DNA from: CAZMGV01 sp964565925
GTDB lineage: Bacteria; JAGRBM01; JAHCIT01
DNA: 64,000 bases
Assembly (NCBI GenBank): GCA_964565925.1
Contig: CAZMGV010000002.1
Coordinates: forward strand, 1-64,000
Reading direction: 5' to 3'
Shown here one piece after another: positions 8,674-17,651 of the stretch; positions within the stretch are counted from its first letter, which is position 1, and the number at the start of each line of letters is the position of its first letter. The position numbers and the translations under genes are program-made. The notes beneath the pieces are model-generated. The model had not been told where the DNA came from and did no database searches. It was given only the letters and a program-made list of their open reading frames with translations.

Positions 8674-9816
8674 ATGAAAGACGCCGTACTCCCCGGCTCG
8701 ACGATCGGTATTCTCGGCGGCGGCCAGCTGGGCCGCATGTCGGCCATGGCGGCCCGCTCGCTGGGCTATCACATCCATGTGCTGGACCCGGACCTGCACT
8801 GCGCGGCGAGCCAGGTTTCCGACCTCTGCGTGCCAGCGCCGTTCGATGACGCCGCCGCTGCGGCTTATCTCGCCAGCCGCTGCCAGGCGGTGACGCTGGA
8901 AATCGAGAAAATCTCCGTCGACGCCCTCGAAGCGGCAGCGAAACACGCACCGCTGCGGCCGGGTGTGCAGGTGCTCCACACCATCCAGGACCGCTCACGC
9001 CAGAAGAACTGGATCGCCGGCAAGGGTTTCCCCGTGGGCCCTTACCGCTGCGCCGAGTCGGAGTTCGATCTCGAAAAAGCCGTCCGCGAACTCGCGGGCC
9101 CGTGCTTCGTGAAATCCAATACCGGCGGCTACGACGGCCGCAGCCAGATGTTCGTAAAATCGCCCGCCGAAGCGAAAGACGCCTGGGCGGCGCTGGGCAG
9201 CGCGCCGTGCATTGTCGAGAAAGCGCTCGACCTCGAAGCGGAACTCTCGGTGCAGGTGGCCCGCCGCCCGTCGGGCGAAGTCGCCGTCTATCCGCCTGCG
9301 CTCAATCACCATGAGGACCGCATCCTCGCCTGGTCGGTACTACCCGGTCCTCTGCCTCCCGATATTCTGAAGAAGGCGACGACTATCGCCTCCGAACTCA
9401 CAATTGCGCTCGGCGTCGAAGGGCTGCTGGTCGTTGAGATGTTCCTGCTGAAAGACGGGCAACTGCTCGTGAACGAACTCGCGCCGCGTCCGCACAACTC
9501 GTTCCACCAGACCGAGCGCGCCTGCGTCACCAGCCAGTTCGAGCAGCACATCCGTGCGGTCTGCAACCTGCCGCTCGGAAGCGTCGAGGTGATCCGCCCG
9601 GCGGCGATCATCAACCTGCTCGGCGAAGTGTGGCTGCACGGGCACCCGCCGCGCTTCGACGCCGCACTGCAGCTGCCCGGCGTAAAACTGCACCTCTACG
9701 GAAAGAATAACCCGCGCAAAGGCCGCAAGATGGGCCACCTCTCCGCGATCGGCCACACCCCCGACGAAGCGGTGAAGCTGGTGCAGGACGCCTACCGCCG
9801 CCTGCTTCCGGCATAA
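8674..9816 (+). CDS. purK: 5-(carboxyamino)imidazole ribonucleotide synthase
   Basis: ATP-grasp enzyme, 380 residues, which carboxylates AIR to N5-CAIR using ATP and bicarbonate; PurE then isomerises the product. The N-terminal GILGGGQLGRM binding loop, the central ATP-grasp fold (CFVKSNTGGYDGRSQ; IVEKALDLEAELSVQVAR) and the VNELAPRPHNSFHQTERA metal/ATP-binding motif are intact. The start is chosen at 8674 because the family begins a few residues before GILGGG. The upstream spacer holds a 15-bp tandem duplication containing TCTTGAAAGAAC (8643-8654 and 8658-8669), which includes the purE stop codon. Confidence 0.95.
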   Translation: MKDAVLPGSTIGILGGGQLGRMSAMAARSLGYHIHVLDPDLHCAASQVSDLCVPAPFDDAAAAAYLASRCQAVTLEIEKISVDALEAAAKHAPLRPGVQVLHTIQDRSRQKNWIAGKGFPVGPYRCAESEFDLEKAVRELAGPCFVKSNTGGYDGRSQMFVKSPAEAKDAWAALGSAPCIVEKALDLEAELSVQVARRPSGEVAVYPPALNHHEDRILAWSVLPGPLPPDILKKATTIASELTIALGVEGLLVVEMFLLKDGQLLVNELAPRPHNSFHQTERACVTSQFEQHIRAVCNLPLGSVEVIRPAAIINLLGEVWLHGHPPRFDAALQLPGVKLHLYGKNNPRKGRKMGHLSAIGHTPDEAVKLVQDAYRRLLPA

Positions 9817-9854
9817 TATTTCCGTCTCCTGAAACATTTGCCCCGCCCCGGACG

Positions 9855-9860
9855 TATAAT
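9855..9860 (+). promoter_or_regulatory. -10 element upstream of the sigma-factor operon
   Basis: A perfect TATAAT in the 136-base gap between purK and the next gene. No recognisable -35 at 16-18 bases. It is the only promoter-like site seen ahead of the 9953-22051 gene run. Confidence 0.4.
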
Positions 9861-9952
9861 GCTTTGAAACTATCGTTCGACGTTCTTTGACCAGTTCTTT
9901 GGGACCGCAGGGGGCCGCGCTTGAGGCGCGCACCTCCCTTGAGGGAGCAGGT

Positions 9953-12340
9953 ATGCCAGGTAAGCCGTTTTCGTCAGTTATTCTCGCGGGTTGTATCGCT
10001 CTGTCCGCAGGCGCCGCCATGGCCAAGGACGCCCCCAAGCACCCGAAGAAGGAACCGAAGACGGACGCGGTCAAACCGGCCGCGGGCAAGACCCAAACCA
10101 AGGCTGCCGCCAAGTCCGTTGACACATCCACCTACGGACCTGGTTACGACACCTCCCGGATTGTCCACGATACCCCCGGCCACAACCTGGGCCAGAAGCT
10201 GAACAGCCAGTTCGCCCCCGGCACGCCGCTGCGCGACAAACTGGTCGCCCCGGGCGTGAAATCGGTCCAGGACGCGAAGCTGATCGAAAAACTGTTCTCG
10301 CAGGCCTCGGTCGCCTTCGTAAACGCGGTCGTCGAGGTGCTCCCGCCGGACGAGTCCGACGCACTGCTGGGCGAACCGCTCGCCGTCGCGCAGGAACTGC
10401 TCAAGGAAAAGTACGCCGACGCCGGTATCGCGGCGATCTCGAACCTGCACCGCGACAACACCCTGCTCCCGCTCATCGACTTCACCGAAGCCTCCGGCGC
10501 ATTCGATCTCGACACGAAGCAGCGGCTGCTGACACCGCTCGCTCAGGATGTGTTCGAACTCTCCGCCGATGCGCGGCTGCGCAAGGCCGTGGAGAACGTG
10601 CACGAGATCTCGAAGGCCGAACTCGACTTCAACCCCAAGACCTCACCCGACGTGGCGCTCATGTTCATGTCGGCCGGCGAAACCGTCACCGACATCACGC
10701 CCGAGCAGTACCAGAAGGCGCTCGATCTGCTGGACAGTCTTTACAAGGGTGGCCTGATCCCGCATTTCACGAAATACGCGCAGGCGAACTACCCGTTCGC
10801 GACCAAGCAGAACCCGATCATCCGGCTGGCCAAACCGTTCGAGTGCATGTTCGATCCGAAAGGCCGCCGCGGCATCTACCGCTCGGCCCGGACCGCGGGT
10901 GTCATCATCCAGAACTACCCGGCCCTGGACGACTTCACGGCGCTCTCGCTCGAGAACCTGGACCGGTTCACCGATCCGGCCGGACTGCAGATGATCTACA
11001 ACATCTTCCGCTACCCGCGTCTGCCGCAGCTGGTGGAGGGGTTCCACATCGCCGTCGAGATGGGCAAGTTCGACAAGGTGATCGAAAACACCGCCCGCAT
11101 GATCGCCGGCGAGACGATCGAGGCGCCGAAACCGGCTGCCGGATCGGCCGACGCCGCCGCTGCGGAAACGCCCGTGGGCGGTCAGCTCTCCAGCAAGTTC
11201 CAGCAGTACATGAAGGAGGGGAACAAGTCGCGCCTTATCCTGTTCCTCACCGGCCAGACCCTGTCGCTGCTCGGCGATATGGGCGACGTCCATCTGAAAA
11301 GCGACCCGTCGCGCTCGATGCTGAATGAATCGATCGACTTCGTAACCTACCTGCTGGTGGGCGACACCAAGAACGGTATCCCGCCGGTGGTAGACCCCCT
11401 GCTCGATACGCTCTACGACATTCTGGGCGACACCGACCGGGGCCAGCGGTTCATGCGGGTGCTGGGTGAAGCGTCCAAGATCGTGCTCAATCCGCCCAAC
11501 GGGATCGACGTCAAGGATTTCGACAACCAGCTCTCCGATATTCTCAAGTGCGACCCGGACCTCGAATTCGCCGCCGTGATCCGCGACCAGCTGGACGACG
11601 ACCCCAAGAAAGGCGATCTCCGCCCGGCCGTCCCGGTGCTCAAGCTCATTGCCAAGACCGATCCCAAGCTCGCGTCGCTGTCGCTCAACCGGTACGGCGA
11701 ACTGGTGAAGAAGCATCTGGAGGAACAGTTCATCGTGTTCCTCAAGCGGATTTACGAAGCCGAGTCCCCCGACTGGTACCCCATTACGTCCCTGTCAGAG
11801 GAAGTGTTCCAGCCCAAACGGGGCGGCAAGGCGATCTTCGAACGGGGCGGCCAGATCGTGGCGCTCTCGCTTCCGGAGGCCCGCGAAAATCTGCCGGTGC
11901 TCAAACGGCTGACGTCCGATAAGCACAAGCCAGACCTGCTGGCAGCCTACGCGCTCCTGCAGAGAACCCTTGAAGCCCGCCCCAATCCGAAGTCGAAAAC
12001 GCCCGGCGATAAGGTCAGCATCCTTGAGCGCCTCTCCCCCGAGGCCGTCAAGATCGCCCGTGCCGAGAACCCGTTGAACGGGAAGCCGATTATCGACGAC
12101 GGCACGATTGTGCTGGATGCTGTTCACCACTCCGGACTCGATGCCACGATACTGGATCTGGTCGTACTGCTGGGCGACAACGGCTATTTCGACCGCAAGC
12201 GCGACCCGAACATCTACGGGACGTTCGAGTCGATCCTCGCCCAGACCATCGAAACGCGCGGCATCCAGCGGGAGTTCCTGGAAACCGGCGTCATAAAGGC
12301 TCATCCTTCAGGTAAAGCCGGAGCAACTGGAGCCAAATGA
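9953..12340 (+). CDS. Secreted helical-repeat protein, unknown function
   Basis: 795-residue exported protein. The start at 9953 has GGGAG upstream and yields a signal peptide ending AMA (about residue 24). A Lys/Ala/Pro-rich linker follows, then a long, almost wholly alpha-helical region. An LAGC lipobox-like string lies at residues 11-14, but the hydrophobic stretch before it is too short, so cleavage by signal peptidase I is favoured. Residues about 336-362 (DP-x3-Q, then YPRLPQL) and about 533-565 (CDPDLEFAA, LDD, then GDLRPAVPVLK) have clear counterparts in the 15654-17651 product, so these are paralogues. It is four bases from the peroxidase gene. I do not recognise a described family. 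Confidence 0.8.
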   Translation: MPGKPFSSVILAGCIALSAGAAMAKDAPKHPKKEPKTDAVKPAAGKTQTKAAAKSVDTSTYGPGYDTSRIVHDTPGHNLGQKLNSQFAPGTPLRDKLVAPGVKSVQDAKLIEKLFSQASVAFVNAVVEVLPPDESDALLGEPLAVAQELLKEKYADAGIAAISNLHRDNTLLPLIDFTEASGAFDLDTKQRLLTPLAQDVFELSADARLRKAVENVHEISKAELDFNPKTSPDVALMFMSAGETVTDITPEQYQKALDLLDSLYKGGLIPHFTKYAQANYPFATKQNPIIRLAKPFECMFDPKGRRGIYRSARTAGVIIQNYPALDDFTALSLENLDRFTDPAGLQMIYNIFRYPRLPQLVEGFHIAVEMGKFDKVIENTARMIAGETIEAPKPAAGSADAAAAETPVGGQLSSKFQQYMKEGNKSRLILFLTGQTLSLLGDMGDVHLKSDPSRSMLNESIDFVTYLLVGDTKNGIPPVVDPLLDTLYDILGDTDRGQRFMRVLGEASKIVLNPPNGIDVKDFDNQLSDILKCDPDLEFAAVIRDQLDDDPKKGDLRPAVPVLKLIAKTDPKLASLSLNRYGELVKKHLEEQFIVFLKRIYEAESPDWYPITSLSEEVFQPKRGGKAIFERGGQIVALSLPEARENLPVLKRLTSDKHKPDLLAAYALLQRTLEARPNPKSKTPGDKVSILERLSPEAVKIARAENPLNGKPIIDDGTIVLDAVHHSGLDATILDLVVLLGDNGYFDRKRDPNIYGTFESILAQTIETRGIQREFLETGVIKAHPSGKAGATGAK

Positions 12341-12344
12341 CCCG

Positions 12345-13361
12345 ATGAGAAGCATGGCACTACCCCTGCTGGCCCTCACCGCCGCTGTCGCGATCACGAC
12401 GCGGGCGAGCGGCGCCATGCCACCCATACCAATTGAAACCCGGCCGGGGGCAGTGCCGGTCTCGAAGGCCGACGCGGAGAAGCTGGGTGCCACGCTCTTT
12501 TTCGACGGGCGGCTCGGAAAAGACGGCCGCCGCACCTGTTCCGGCTGCCATCTGCCGGAGTTCGGCTGGACCGACCGGGAGCCGAAGTCGCTCGGTGTCT
12601 ACGGACGGCGGGCGCGGCGCAACTCGCCCACGCTGCTGGGAGTGAAGAATGTCGAGGCAAAGGGCGTCCTGTTCCGCGACGGACGGGTCGCCAACCTGGT
12701 CGACTTCGTGGTCAACCCGCTTACCGACCACAACGAACTGGACAACAGCCCGGCAACGCTGGTTGAGCGCATCTCGGCCGCCAAAGGCTACCGGCCGCTG
12801 TTCCAGAAGGCGTATGGCACGACCGAGGTCACCTTCGGCCGGATTGAAACGGCGATAGCTCTTTTCAACCGCACGCTCGAGTTCAAACCGTCACGCTTCA
12901 GCCGGTTCCAGGGCGGCGACCGGACTGCGCTGTCCGACGTGGAGCGCAAGGGCTACGAACTGTTCAGCGGCAGGCTGGGCTGCACCGCCTGCCATTCCGG
13001 TGCGCGGCTGACGGATGACGACTTCCATGCGACCGGGACCGGGCGGCAGGAAGCTCTTGGTGGTTCAGGTGATTCCGGACGCGGTGCCATCAGCAAGCGG
13101 TCTGAGGACAACGGCGCGTTCCGCACGCCGTCGCTGCTCAACGTGTCCGTCACGCCGCCCTACTTCCACGACGGCAGCGCGCATACGCTCGAAGACGTCA
13201 TCGACTTCTACGAGACGAAGATGCCCGACGGAGTCCGGGTCGATCCCAGACGGCCGGTTATTACACTCACGTCCGACGAACGCGACCAGTTGCTGACCTT
13301 CCTGAAATCTCTCGATGCCACGGACGGCGGATTCAAGCCGCCGGAGGTACCGGCAGAATGA
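12345..13361 (+). CDS. Di-haem cytochrome c peroxidase / MauG-type protein
   Basis: 338-residue periplasmic di-haem protein of the CcpA/MauG superfamily, which reduces hydrogen peroxide or carries out oxidative protein modification. A signal peptide covers about residues 1-24. Haem-binding motifs are CSGCH (65-69) and CTACH (213-217). FFDGRLGKDGRRTCSGCH, LFRDGR, and FRTPSLLNVSVTPPYFHDGS near the C-terminus are typical family blocks. It lies four bases after the secreted helical protein, and its stop overlaps the ATG of the ECF sigma gene (ATGA). Direct coupling to a sigma factor suggests a role in sensing or processing an oxidant for this envelope system (inference). Confidence 0.92.
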   Translation: MRSMALPLLALTAAVAITTRASGAMPPIPIETRPGAVPVSKADAEKLGATLFFDGRLGKDGRRTCSGCHLPEFGWTDREPKSLGVYGRRARRNSPTLLGVKNVEAKGVLFRDGRVANLVDFVVNPLTDHNELDNSPATLVERISAAKGYRPLFQKAYGTTEVTFGRIETAIALFNRTLEFKPSRFSRFQGGDRTALSDVERKGYELFSGRLGCTACHSGARLTDDDFHATGTGRQEALGGSGDSGRGAISKRSEDNGAFRTPSLLNVSVTPPYFHDGSAHTLEDVIDFYETKMPDGVRVDPRRPVITLTSDERDQLLTFLKSLDATDGGFKPPEVPAE

Positions 13362-13927
13362 GTGCCCGGGAACCGATACCGCTCCGTCCGGGACTTGCGG
13401 ATAACGGCCGCGAGGCGGCGCTCGTGCGCCGCGCACAGGGTGGTGACCGGGATGCGCTTCGCGAACTGCTTTCTCCCTACGAAGCCCCGCTCATGCGGTT
13501 CATCACCCGCATGCTCGGCCGCCGCCGGCTGTCCGACGTGCACGACGTCTGCCAGGAAGTGTTCGTGCGGATCATGGAAACGCTCGACCGGGTAAAACCG
13601 GAGAGACCGTTCCGGCCCTACTGCTACCGGATTGCGACAAACCTTGTGATCGATCACGTGCGCACCGAATCGAGACGCAACCGGTTCACGGGCGGCGACC
13701 GCGAGACGGAAAACTCCGTTCAGGAAACCCCGGAACTCAGGATCGACATCGAACGGGCGATCCTCCAGCTGCCGGTGAACTACCGCACCGTGCTGGTGCT
13801 CCGGTACGCCGAAGGGCTCGACTACGCCGAGATCGGTGTCGCGCTGCAGATTCCCATAAACACCGTCAAGACCTTTCTCTTCCGCGCACGCCGCGCGATG
13901 AAGGACCAGATGGAGAAATCCCTATGA
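13358..13927 (+). CDS. ECF-type RNA polymerase sigma factor
   Basis: 189-residue extracytoplasmic-function sigma factor. Region 2 (about residues 40-105) includes YEAPLMRFITRMLGR, DVCQEVFVRIMETL and RPYCYRIATNLVIDHVR. Region 4 (about 130-185) includes LPVNYRTVLVLRYAEGLDYA and IPINTVKTFLFRARRAM. It overlaps both neighbours by four bases (ATGA each side), so it is translated as part of the operon and probably controls it or a surface regulon. No matching ECF promoter pair was recognised upstream of 9953. Confidence 0.95.
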   Translation: MSAREPIPLRPGLADNGREAALVRRAQGGDRDALRELLSPYEAPLMRFITRMLGRRRLSDVHDVCQEVFVRIMETLDRVKPERPFRPYCYRIATNLVIDHVRTESRRNRFTGGDRETENSVQETPELRIDIERAILQLPVNYRTVLVLRYAEGLDYAEIGVALQIPINTVKTFLFRARRAMKDQMEKSL

Positions 13928-14451
13928 ACCGCAAGACCAAGCTGGACAGCCTGGAACGCGAACATCTCCTGCAGGAGATGGCGTCGTTCGACATCAGCCC
14001 CGACCGCCGCCGCCTGGTGGACGAAGCCCGGGCGGACGCGCCGGACTCCTGGGACGAGGCGGTCGAATCCTACCGCAGTCTCGAGAAGCAGCTCTCGACG
14101 CTCAAGACCGGTCCCGAACCGCGGCTGCGGAAAAGCCCGCTCGATACCGCCTTTCAGTTCGTGGACGCGCGTGAACGCCGCCGCGCGAAGCTCCGCCGGG
14201 ATTTCCAGGACCGGCTCGTCGTGACGGGTGTCGGCCCGGTGGCCGCCCGTGCCGCACAGGCCGTCGCCAACGGACTGATGGGCCTCACGGTGACGGTGCG
14301 AGGTGCCTCGCAGATCGCCTCGACGGTCCGCGAAGGGATCAACCACGCCCTGCTGGACGGGATGCTCGCCCAGTTCCCCGACGTGGCGAAAATCTACCGC
14401 GCCCGGGTCGTGGAGACCTCGGCTACCACTCCCGAAGAGGAACCGGCCTGA
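13924..14451 (+). CDS. Unknown protein in the anti-sigma position
   Basis: 175 residues, overlapping the sigma gene as ATGA. The N-terminal half is highly charged and helical (SLEREHLLQEMASFD), which would suit sigma binding. Residues about 97-130 are moderately hydrophobic and Ala/Val/Gly-rich but interrupted by Arg, so a membrane span is doubtful. There is no HxxxCxxC zinc-binding anti-sigma motif and no periplasmic domain. Position suggests an anti-sigma or accessory factor; the sequence itself does not prove it. Confidence 0.65.
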   Translation: MNRKTKLDSLEREHLLQEMASFDISPDRRRLVDEARADAPDSWDEAVESYRSLEKQLSTLKTGPEPRLRKSPLDTAFQFVDARERRRAKLRRDFQDRLVVTGVGPVAARAAQAVANGLMGLTVTVRGASQIASTVREGINHALLDGMLAQFPDVAKIYRARVVETSATTPEEEPA

Positions 14452-14453
14452 TC

Positions 14454-15200
14454 ATGAGTTCCGATGAACTGCTGCGGTGGATCGAGTCGCCTTCCCGGCG
14501 TCTCCTTCTGCTGGCCTACCTGGGGATTGCGTGGATGCTCCTGTCCATGGTCCTTACAGTTGTCTGGCTGTTCGTCCGGCAGCGGCTCGTCTTCACGGTG
14601 CTGGCGAAAGACACCGACTACGCCTACCAGCTGACCCATTTCTTCGGCAGCAAGCGGAACTTCGGGTACGCCCTGATGGGAACCTCCAAGGGCCGCATCC
14701 TGAAGGTGATCCTGTTCGGCCGGACAATCATCGAACGCAAGCGGCTGAACGAGCCCTCCGACCCGAGGAAGTTCCGCGCACGGCTGCTCCTGATCGTCAA
14801 GGACGGCTCTGAGGCGAGCGTCCGGTCGTCACTGTTCCTGCGCCGGATCGAGAACAGGATCGACCTCGACCGGCTGCTGTTCAAGCTGGCGCTCGGATTC
14901 GAAGACCCATCGCTCACCGGCCAGGCGGCCGGAATCCTCTACACGGTCAGCAACGCGTTACCCAAAGGCGACGACCGTTACGTCGCTGTCGTGCCGATGT
15001 TCGACCGTACCGGAGCTGACCTCGAGGTCGAGGTGTCCATCGGCTTCAGGGCGTTCCGGGTGCTGATCCCGTGGCTGAAATACGTCCTGCACCCGGCCGT
15101 CCTCAAGTTCACCTGGCGGTGGATGTTCCCCCGCATCGTCGAAGAAACCCCTGTAGTCGCAAAGGAGATCACCCGTGGAAGGCAAGTTCTTTGGAATTGA
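14454..15200 (+). CDS. DUF2953 (YtfI-like) membrane protein
   Basis: 248 residues. A strong transmembrane helix at about 17-42 (LLLLAYLGIAWMLLSMVL) is followed by a soluble domain. It contains the DUF2953 hallmark LALGFEDPSLTGQAAGILY and a later EVEVSIGFRAFRVLIPWLKY stretch. In Bacillus subtilis the DUF2953 gene ytfI lies next to ytfJ (gerW). The same pair occurs here: the next gene is GerW-like and overlaps by 26 bases. The molecular function is unknown. It is part of the sigma-factor operon, so its role is presumably at the inner membrane of this system. Confidence 0.75.
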   Translation: MSSDELLRWIESPSRRLLLLAYLGIAWMLLSMVLTVVWLFVRQRLVFTVLAKDTDYAYQLTHFFGSKRNFGYALMGTSKGRILKVILFGRTIIERKRLNEPSDPRKFRARLLLIVKDGSEASVRSSLFLRRIENRIDLDRLLFKLALGFEDPSLTGQAAGILYTVSNALPKGDDRYVAVVPMFDRTGADLEVEVSIGFRAFRVLIPWLKYVLHPAVLKFTWRWMFPRIVEETPVVAKEITRGRQVLWN

Positions 15201-15657
15201 ATCGCTGCTGGAGTCGATCATCGAGAGGATCAAGTCGATCGCCGAAGGATCGCACACCGTCGGCGAGCCGATCAAGCAGAACGGCAAGACCGTCATCCCC
15301 ATCAACACCATCAGCTTCGGCCTGGGCGGAGGAGGCGGCGACACCTGGGGCAAAGGTTCCTCGGAACTCTCCCAGACGGTCGGTGAAGGCAACATGGGCT
15401 TCGGCAGCGTCGGCGGCGGCGTGCGGGTGGAGACCAAAGGGTTCCTGCTCATGAACGAGAACGGCGTCGAGGTCATTCCGATGCCGTCCCGCTCCATGTT
15501 TGACGGACTGTTCGACAAGCTGCCGGCCATGATCGAGCAGGTGACCGCGAAACTGCCCGACGGCGGCGCCGGCCGCGTGCGCGAACTGGAAGCCAAGGTC
15601 GAAAACCAGCAGGCCGAACTGCTGAAGCTGACCGGGAAGACCAAGAGCTCTCAGTGA
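15175..15657 (+). CDS. GerW/YtfJ family protein
   Basis: 160 residues of the GerW (sporulation protein YtfJ) family. The N-terminal helix (IESLLESIIERIKSIAEG) is followed by SHTVGEPIKQNGKTVIPI, FGLGGGGGD and a beta-rich core ending FLLMNENGVEVIPM, then a charged C-terminal helix. The start is GTG at 15175, with AAGGAG seven bases upstream, inside the end of the DUF2953 gene. In Bacillus the protein is needed for SleB-dependent germination, but homologues are common in non-sporulating bacteria, so sporulation should not be inferred. Its stop overlaps the next GTG start (GTGA). Confidence 0.85.
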   Translation: MEGKFFGIESLLESIIERIKSIAEGSHTVGEPIKQNGKTVIPINTISFGLGGGGGDTWGKGSSELSQTVGEGNMGFGSVGGGVRVETKGFLLMNENGVEVIPMPSRSMFDGLFDKLPAMIEQVTAKLPDGGAGRVRELEAKVENQQAELLKLTGKTKSSQ

Positions 15658-17651
15658 CCCGTCCGCTGCGGGCCCTCTGGCCCGTCTGCGCGTCGCTCGT
15701 CGTGGCGGCGGTGACTCCTTCTGCGCTCCGGGCGCAGGAGCGGTATCGCCCGCTATTGCGCGATCTGGACAGCGAGGGCCTGCTGGAACCGCTCGCCGCC
15801 CGGTCGGTGGCGACGTTCTGGAACAGCGTCGGAGTTCTGGTACCGGAGAAAGACCAGCCGAAACTGATCGCGCCCGCCACCGAGTCGATGAAGCGGATGC
15901 TCGCCCGGCCTGAATCGGTTGCGGTTCTCAACGACATTCTCGATCTCCATACAGACGGTGGTGCCGTACCGCAGGTCGAGGCCGCCGTCCGGGCTATCGA
16001 AGATCCGGGTCCGTCCGCGCGCACCTTCGAGCGGTTATCCCTGATCCCTCAAGCTGTCGTGACAGCTGACGTGAAAAACGTGAACGCGATGCTGGCCGAT
16101 ACCGTCGAGGCCGCCGACCCGGCTGCGCTCGCCCGGATCGCTGAACTTTCGGGCAAGATTCCCGAGCCGACGTGGGCCCAGATCGACACTATCGCGACGG
16201 AGACGGTGAAACTCGGTCCCTTTACGCTCGCCGCGAGGTTCCTCACCACCGGTGCCGGTCCGGCGGCGGGACTCGAAGAACCACGGAACCTTATTGGCCC
16301 GGCACGATGCACAATCGCCGCCGATAACCGGTCCACGCTGGACGAAGCGGCCGGCTACACGGAACCCTTCCTCAAGACCTACAAGCAGCCGGAACTGATC
16401 GTCGCGGCCGTCCAGTGGGCCGCCGACCAGTTGAACGATCCCGAAACGCAGGAGTTCCTCTCAAAGTCGCTTCTTTACGAACGGCTCCCGCAGCTTCAGC
16501 GGGCAATCCGGGAGGCGATGCGCCGGGGGCTGCTCAAGGAAACGCTGCTCGACTACGCCGACTTCCTGTCGGGCCGGGACGAACGGGTCCGCGTCGATCC
16601 CGATACCTGGAAGAAGGCAAAGGGTGGCGAAGGCACGAAAACCGGCGACCGGGGACTCACCGGGCTGGACCTCCTCAAGCTGTCGGCGCTTACCCTCTAT
16701 ACGGTGAACCATCTGGACGCCGTCCCGTCCGAACCCCGCCCGAACGGGCTCAAGATGACCCTGTCGGACGAACTGCTCGACTATCTCGATTTCCAGATGC
16801 GGGTGACCGGCCGGAAATCGACCCTGTCGCCGCTGTTCGACGTGGTGCGGGATTTTCTGAATCCGCCGGAGAGCCGACGGGTGCTGGTCGCCGTCGCGCG
16901 GGATTTCGCAACTTACGTCATGGCGCACGATCCGGAACCGCTGCTCCGGGCGGCGGCCAGGACTCTCGACTGCGACCCCGAGGCGAAGGCGGCCCGAACG
17001 GCCGGACTGCTGCTTGACGACAAGCAGGGTAACGGCGACCTGAGAATTCTCACGCCGCTTCTGAAACCGTTGGCGCATGCGCCTGCACAACCGTTCGCGC
17101 CGCTGGTCACGCTGGCGCCGGATTTCTCCCGGGCGGCGATCTCGCTCAATCCGGCGGCGGACGCCCTGCTCCGCCACGAGCAGGTGTCGTCCAGCGGGAG
17201 CAAACTGCTGCTGGCACTGGCCCGGGGGAAAGACCCGGTTATTCCCGGGCTTGATCCGCTCGCCCTCGGAGCGCTCCGCGAGGCACCGGTGTTCAGACGG
17301 CAACTGGCGTGGCAGACTGAACCGCGAATCATGAACCTGAAGAAATTCATCCAGGCGGCGCTGGCTGCGGGACCGGGCGGAGATTCCGATTTTGTACGGA
17401 TGACGCCGGTGCTCGCCAGATGGGCCGAGCTGAAGAGCCCGTTCTCCGGACACTCCCTGTCGGCGGACGCCGGACTGGTCAGCCTGGAGGCGGTGAAATC
17501 CGGACTCGTCCAGACGCTGCTCGATTCCGGAGTGGCTATCCGAAAGAAGCGCGGCGACGAAGGCCTAAAGAATTTACTGTCGGTTATTCGCGACTCTATC
17601 GATCCGAAACGCAGCACCACTCGTAAGAATTCCGCAGAGGCCAAGCCATGA
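15654..17651 (+). CDS. Second secreted helical-repeat protein of the operon
   Basis: 665 residues from a GTG start overlapping the gerW-like stop. A signal peptide ends about residue 27 (ALRA). The mature protein is predominantly helical with no catalytic motif. Residues about 261-284 (LNDPETQEF, then YERLPQL) and 438-474 (LDCDPEAKAA, LDD, then GDLRILTPLLK) match blocks in the 9953-12340 product, and weaker forms recur in the 1467-residue protein. It therefore belongs to one paralogous set within this operon. It is probably periplasmic or outer-membrane attached. The stop overlaps the next ATG by four bases. Confidence 0.8.
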   Translation: MTRPLRALWPVCASLVVAAVTPSALRAQERYRPLLRDLDSEGLLEPLAARSVATFWNSVGVLVPEKDQPKLIAPATESMKRMLARPESVAVLNDILDLHTDGGAVPQVEAAVRAIEDPGPSARTFERLSLIPQAVVTADVKNVNAMLADTVEAADPAALARIAELSGKIPEPTWAQIDTIATETVKLGPFTLAARFLTTGAGPAAGLEEPRNLIGPARCTIAADNRSTLDEAAGYTEPFLKTYKQPELIVAAVQWAADQLNDPETQEFLSKSLLYERLPQLQRAIREAMRRGLLKETLLDYADFLSGRDERVRVDPDTWKKAKGGEGTKTGDRGLTGLDLLKLSALTLYTVNHLDAVPSEPRPNGLKMTLSDELLDYLDFQMRVTGRKSTLSPLFDVVRDFLNPPESRRVLVAVARDFATYVMAHDPEPLLRAAARTLDCDPEAKAARTAGLLLDDKQGNGDLRILTPLLKPLAHAPAQPFAPLVTLAPDFSRAAISLNPAADALLRHEQVSSSGSKLLLALARGKDPVIPGLDPLALGALREAPVFRRQLAWQTEPRIMNLKKFIQAALAAGPGGDSDFVRMTPVLARWAELKSPFSGHSLSADAGLVSLEAVKSGLVQTLLDSGVAIRKKRGDEGLKNLLSVIRDSIDPKRSTTRKNSAEAKP

